Translations under genes and position numbers: made by a program
Assembly: GCF_029714325.1 (NCBI RefSeq)
Contig: NZ_CP121666.1
Coordinates: forward strand, 5,890,001-5,954,000
From: Bradyrhizobium sp. CB1717
GTDB lineage: Bacteria; Pseudomonadota; Alphaproteobacteria; Rhizobiales; Xanthobacteraceae
DNA length: 64,000 nucleotides
Direction of reading: 5' to 3'
Shown here: positions 60,143 to 64,000 of the stretch, one piece after another
Position numbering within the stretch: the stretch's first letter is position 1
Layout of the letters: each line of letters starts with the position of its first letter
Notes under the pieces: generated by a model
Database searches by the model: none
Told to the model about the DNA's origin: nothing
The model's input: the letters and a program-made list of their open reading frames with translations, nothing else

Positions 60143-63100
60143 ATGGGGGACGTGGTGAGGACGGGGAAAGATTGTTTCAAGGCGACCCGCCGGCTGCGGG
60201 CTGCGCTGCTGACGTCGTCGGCGCTGGCCCTGGCCTGGATGCTGCCGGCCGCGCCTTCGCGCGCCGCGTCGGATGGCACCTGGCTCACCTCTCCCGGCAG
60301 CAACGACTATGGCACCGGCTCAAACTGGGACGGCGGCTTCGTCCCGGCGGGCACGGCCACCTTCGGCGCCTCTGATACCACCAGCCTGGTGATTTCGAGC
60401 GCCAGCGTCGGCGGCTGGACCTTCAATGCCGGCGCCTCGAACTACACCTTTAACGTCAGCAACTCGCTGAACTTCACGGGCGCCGGTATCACCATCAACG
60501 GCGGCAGCGCCACCATCACGAACAACTCCTCGCTGGCTTTCCAGAACACCAGCACGGCCGGCGGGGCGACAATCAACAACAACAGCTCCCTTCTTCAATT
60601 CGGCGACAGCAGCACGGCCGGCAACGCAACCATTACAAACAACAACGGCAGCACGACGATCTTTTACGGCAACAGCACCGCGGGCAACGCAGCCATCACC
60701 AACACCAACCTCCTCTTTTTCTATGACTACAGCACCGCCGGCAGCGCCACCATCACCAACAATGGCGGCATCACCTTCCAGGACTACAGCACGGCCGGCA
60801 CCGCAACCATCACCGTCAATGGTAGCGTCACCTTTCAGGACAACAGCACGGCCGGCGCTGCGGCGATCGTCAACAATGCCAACGCCTTGGTCGACTTCAG
60901 CCAGACCGCGGGCCTCAACGGCGACAACAAGATCAGCGCCGGCTCGATCGCGGGCGCGGGCTTGTACCTGCTCGGCGCCAATGAGCTGACCGTCGGCTCC
61001 AACAATTCCTCGACCGAGGTGAGCGGCGTCGTCGCCGGCACCGGCGGCTCGCTGGTCAAGATCGGCACCGGCACGCTGACGCTGTCGGGAGCGAACACCT
61101 ACACCGGCGGCACCACGATCAATGGCGGCACGTTACAGCTCGGCACGGCCGCCGGTACCGGCACCATTCTGGGGACCGTCAATGTTGGCGCCGGCGCCAC
61201 GCTCAACGTCGTCAACGCCGACACCAGCGGCATCACCGGCATCTCCAGCGAAGGGGCCGTGATCTTCCGCAACACAAGCAGCGCCGGCAGCGCCACGATC
61301 ACCAGCACGGGACACGGCACCATCGACTTCTACGACCAGAGCACGGCCGGAAGCGCCACGATCATCAACAATGCCGATACTCCCACCTACGCCGTCACTT
61401 TCCACAACACGAGCTCGGCCGGAACCGCAAACCTCAGCAACAACATCTACGGCACGTTCTATTTCCGCGACGCCAGCACGGCAGCGGGCGCAACCATCAA
61501 TAACGCCAACAACAGAACGACGGCGTTCTACGACAACAGCACGGCCGGCCACGCGACCATCAACAACGACGGCCTGACATACTTCTACGGCACGAGCTCG
61601 GCCGGCAGTGCCACCATCGCCAATTCCAGCACCGGCCAGGTCATCTTCCAGGACTCGAGCACGGCCGCAAACGCCATCATCGGCGGCGGCAGCAACTACA
61701 CTTTCATAGGTTTTTACAATACGAGCTCGGCCGGCAGCGCCACCATCACGGCCAACGGCCAATTGTCTTTCCGCGACAACACTACGGCTGGCAGCGCGAC
61801 CATCACCGTCAACAACTTGGGCTACGCGTATTTCCTCAACACCAGCACAGCCGGCACCGCAACCATCAACAACGACGGATCGCTTTCTTTCGGCGGTTCG
61901 AGCACCGCCGCCAATGCGGTCATCACCAGCAGCAACAGAATCGACTTTCGTCAAAACAGCACGGCCGGAAGCGCTGCCATCACCAACAATGGCGGCTTGA
62001 ACTTCGGAAACTCGAGCACTGCGGCCAGCGCAACCATCACCAACAACTTTGCGGCGTCGTTCAACGGCGCCAGCACGGCCGGCAGCGCAACCATCAACAA
62101 CACCTACAATCTGTCATTCACCGAAACCAGCACCGCCGGCAACGCCGTCATCACCAACAATGCCGGTGGCCCCATCAACCCCAACGGAATGACCTGGTTC
62201 CGGGACAATGCCACCGCCGGCAATGCGCAGTTGATCAACAACGGGGCCAACACCTTCTTCGATTTCTCCGGCAGCTCCGGCCCGAACGGCGACAACAAGC
62301 TCAGCGCCGGCTCGATCGCCGGCGACGGCACCTTCTATCTCGGCGCCATCGAGCTGACCGTTGGCAGCAACAATCTGTCGACCACCGTGAGCGGCGTGAT
62401 CGCCGACGGCGGCTACAGCGGCGCCACGGGCGGCTCGCTGGTGAAGACCGGCACCGGCACGCTGACGCTCACGGGCACCAACACCTATACCGGCGGCACT
62501 ACTTTCGCCGGTGGCACCGTCAGCGTCGCGTCCGACGACAATCTGGGCGACCTCGCGGGCAGCCTGACCTTCAAGGGCGGTACCTTGCAGATCACCGGAA
62601 CGACGTTCAACGCAACCACGCGCAGCATCATTTGGGGGGCCAACGGCGGCACATTCGATATTGCGGCGCCAGCCAACAACTTCGTCGTCAGCCAGAATCT
62701 GAGCGGCGGCGCGCTGACCAAGTCCGGCGCCGGCACGCTGACCTTGACCGGCGCGGACACATTTTCCAGCGTGACGATCTCCGCCGGAACGCTGGCATTC
62801 CTCGATACCACGGCCGGTAACACGACCATCACCAACAACGCGCAATTGGCGTTCTACGGCAACTCCAACGCCGGCAACGCGATCATCCTCAACAGCGGCA
62901 ACGTACTGTTCGACGGCAATTCGACGCCCGACAACGCGCAGCTCATCAACACCGCGTCCACCGCCGTGTTCGACTTCTTCACTCCTGGCCCGAGCGGCGA
63001 CGGTAAGCTTACCGCTGCCTCGATCGCCGGCAGCGGCCGCTTCGACCTCAACGGCATAGAGCTGACGGTCGGCAGCAACAATCTGTCGACCGATGTCACC

Positions 63101-64000
63101 GGCGTGCTCACCGGCAACGGGAGCGTCACCGGAACATCGCTGATCAAGGTCGGCACCGGCACGCTGACGCTCTCGGGCATCAACCTCTATACCGGCGCAA
63201 CAATCGTCGACGGCGGCACGCTGGCGGTGAACGGCTCGATTGCGTCCTCCAGCAGCCTCACCGTGAACAGCGGCGCCACACTCGGCGGCACCGGCATCGT
63301 CGGCAACACGACGATCGCGAGCGGCGGCACGCTGGCGCCCGGCAATTCCGTGGGCACCCTCACCGTCAGCGGCAATCTCGCCTTCACCGCCGGCAGCTTC
63401 TACAGGGTCGAGGTCTCCGCGTCAGCCGCCGACCGCACCAACGTCTCGGGCACCGCGACGCTCACCGGCGCCACCGTGCAGGCCGTGGCGATCCCCGGCA
63501 GCTTCCGCAGCCAGACCTACACCATCCTCAACGCGACCGGCGGGCTCGGTGGCACCCAGTTCGCCGGGCTGAGCGTCTCCGGCAGCTTCAGCCCCACGCG
63601 CAATCCGCATCTCACCTACGACGCCAACAACGTCTACCTCGTGCTCGATCCTGGCGCGATCGTGCTGCCGGCGGGCACCGGCGCCAACCCGACCAATGTT
63701 GCCGACGCCATCAACAGAGCGGTCGCGGGCGGCGCGACACCGCCGGCCGGCTTCGATGCACTGCTCAACATGGGCAACCCGCAACTCAACCACGCGCTCG
63801 GCCAGGTCTCGGGCCAGCCCGGCGCCGCCGGCACGCAAGCCGCGTTCAACGCGACACAGCAGTTCGTCAACATGCTCGACCCGCTCAATGGCGGCTCGGA
63901 CGGCGAGCGCGGCGGGGCCGGCGGCGATGGCGCGACGCTGGGATACGCCTCAACCGGCCCGCGCGACGCCAGGGTGCGCGAAGCCTATGCCGCGGTGACA
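60143..64000 (+). CDS. Autotransporter passenger (repeat-rich adhesin), runs off right edge
   Basis: 1286 codons open to the window end. The signal peptide spans about residues 1-45 (RRLRAALLTSSALALAWMLP then APSRA). The passenger is a predicted right-handed beta helix built from about 25 copies of a 15-22-residue repeat with the core STAGSATITNNG, interrupted by four autotransporter-associated repeats of the form GGSLVKIGTGTLTLSGANTY + TGG. Toward the edge it reads LNMGNPQLNHALGQVSGQPG and then QFVNMLDPLNGG, typical of the segment before the C-terminal beta-barrel, which must lie beyond 64000. Likely a surface adhesin. Start: ATG at 60143 with GAGG about 12 bases upstream, so a weak start context. 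Confidence 0.9.
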   Translation, partial: MGDVVRTGKDCFKATRRLRAALLTSSALALAWMLPAAPSRAASDGTWLTSPGSNDYGTGSNWDGGFVPAGTATFGASDTTSLVISSASVGGWTFNAGASNYTFNVSNSLNFTGAGITINGGSATITNNSSLAFQNTSTAGGATINNNSSLLQFGDSSTAGNATITNNNGSTTIFYGNSTAGNAAITNTNLLFFYDYSTAGSATITNNGGITFQDYSTAGTATITVNGSVTFQDNSTAGAAAIVNNANALVDFSQTAGLNGDNKISAGSIAGAGLYLLGANELTVGSNNSSTEVSGVVAGTGGSLVKIGTGTLTLSGANTYTGGTTINGGTLQLGTAAGTGTILGTVNVGAGATLNVVNADTSGITGISSEGAVIFRNTSSAGSATITSTGHGTIDFYDQSTAGSATIINNADTPTYAVTFHNTSSAGTANLSNNIYGTFYFRDASTAAGATINNANNRTTAFYDNSTAGHATINNDGLTYFYGTSSAGSATIANSSTGQVIFQDSSTAANAIIGGGSNYTFIGFYNTSSAGSATITANGQLSFRDNTTAGSATITVNNLGYAYFLNTSTAGTATINNDGSLSFGGSSTAANAVITSSNRIDFRQNSTAGSAAITNNGGLNFGNSSTAASATITNNFAASFNGASTAGSATINNTYNLSFTETSTAGNAVITNNAGGPINPNGMTWFRDNATAGNAQLINNGANTFFDFSGSSGPNGDNKLSAGSIAGDGTFYLGAIELTVGSNNLSTTVSGVIADGGYSGATGGSLVKTGTGTLTLTGTNTYTGGTTFAGGTVSVASDDNLGDLAGSLTFKGGTLQITGTTFNATTRSIIWGANGGTFDIAAPANNFVVSQNLSGGALTKSGAGTLTLTGADTFSSVTISAGTLAFLDTTAGNTTITNNAQLAFYGNSNAGNAIILNSGNVLFDGNSTPDNAQLINTASTAVFDFFTPGPSGDGKLTAASIAGSGRFDLNGIELTVGSNNLSTDVTGVLTGNGSVTGTSLIKVGTGTLTLSGINLYTGATIVDGGTLAVNGSIASSSSLTVNSGATLGGTGIVGNTTIASGGTLAPGNSVGTLTVSGNLAFTAGSFYRVEVSASAADRTNVSGTATLTGATVQAVAIPGSFRSQTYTILNATGGLGGTQFAGLSVSGSFSPTRNPHLTYDANNVYLVLDPGAIVLPAGTGANPTNVADAINRAVAGGATPPAGFDALLNMGNPQLNHALGQVSGQPGAAGTQAAFNATQQFVNMLDPLNGGSDGERGGAGGDGATLGYASTGPRDARVREAYAAVT
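60487..62970 (+). repeat. About 25 degenerate copies of a STAGxATI coding repeat
   Basis: At DNA level the unit contains GCACGGCCGGCAGCGCAACC-like text every 45-66 bases; copies 1-6 lie before the first autotransporter repeat, 7-22 between the first and second, 23-25 after. Copies vary in the variable part (for example QNTSTAGGATINNN, YDQSTAGSATIINN, GNSSTAASATITNN), so they are not recent perfect duplications. Confidence 0.85.

Noticed and set aside
61133..62845. Minus-strand open frames of 240-270 codons opposite the autotransporter
   Set aside because: They mirror the repeat structure of the passenger gene and consist of monotonous Val/Gly/Ala/Arg text with no start context.
60487..62970. 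Regularly spaced repeats that could look like a CRISPR array
   Set aside because: Repeats are degenerate, of variable spacing, and all in frame within one long open reading frame; they encode a beta-helix passenger.

Overview
The window looks like a chromosomal segment of a Bradyrhizobium-type alphaproteobacterium (order Hyphomicrobiales). Supporting signs are high GC with strong GC3 bias, the acpXL-to-lpxXL block for very-long-chain fatty acids of lipid A, a DUF6894 protein, several dispersed inverted repeats that resemble the intergenic repeats of Bradyrhizobium genomes, and an unusually dense set of aromatic and heterocycle catabolic genes with solute transporters. No rRNA, tRNA, CRISPR array or intact insertion sequence was seen.

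Layout: 1-3145 holds the end of an acyl-CoA synthetase, an acyl-CoA dehydrogenase and a Tat-exported epoxide hydrolase. 3150-7540 (minus) is a MarR-controlled aromatic-acid efflux operon (FUSC pump, DUF1656, HlyD adaptor), followed on the same strand by three tiny single-helix membrane proteins and a transposase scrap. 7654-15609 is a GntR-linked locus with an ABC importer and two amidohydrolases, one frameshifted; three TGCATGCA palindromes lie at its promoters. 16132-22329 (minus) is a TetR-led operon for the lower protocatechuate/gallate 4,5-cleavage pathway (ligI, frameshifted dctA, galB, ligK, a dihydroxyphthalate-decarboxylase-like protein and a dehydrogenase). Two solute-binding proteins diverge from it. 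24244-28806 is mixed housekeeping (MscS channel, DUF763, P450, small proteins).

28906-43744 reads as one nicotinate-catabolism island. A two-subunit molybdenum hydroxylase with a cytochrome c tail (nicAB type) would make 6-hydroxynicotinate. A 6-hydroxynicotinate reductase (hnr type) and an enamidase (ena) follow, with a ferredoxin-NADP reductase as likely electron feed. The hnr operon also carries a UPF0280 (ApbE-like) gene, a DUF1185 gene, a complete branched-chain-type ABC importer and a MarR regulator. Three copies of one 16-bp operator sit upstream of nicA, hnr and the fpr/ena pair. Next to the island is an extradiol dioxygenase whose promoter is nearly identical to that of the TetR operon 22 kb away.

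45172-53662 carries a HerA-like ATPase, an AhpD-like protein, an MgtC-like protein, a P-type cation ATPase coupled to a 55-residue membrane protein, a ParB-like protein and several small proteins. 53876-58113 is acpXL-fabZ-fabF2-fabF1-lpxXL; the fabF2 product has no cysteine and so resembles a chain-length-factor partner. 58240-59982 is a membrane winged-helix/TPR regulator. 60143 to the right edge is a large autotransporter passenger with about 25 copies of a short repeat, running off the window.
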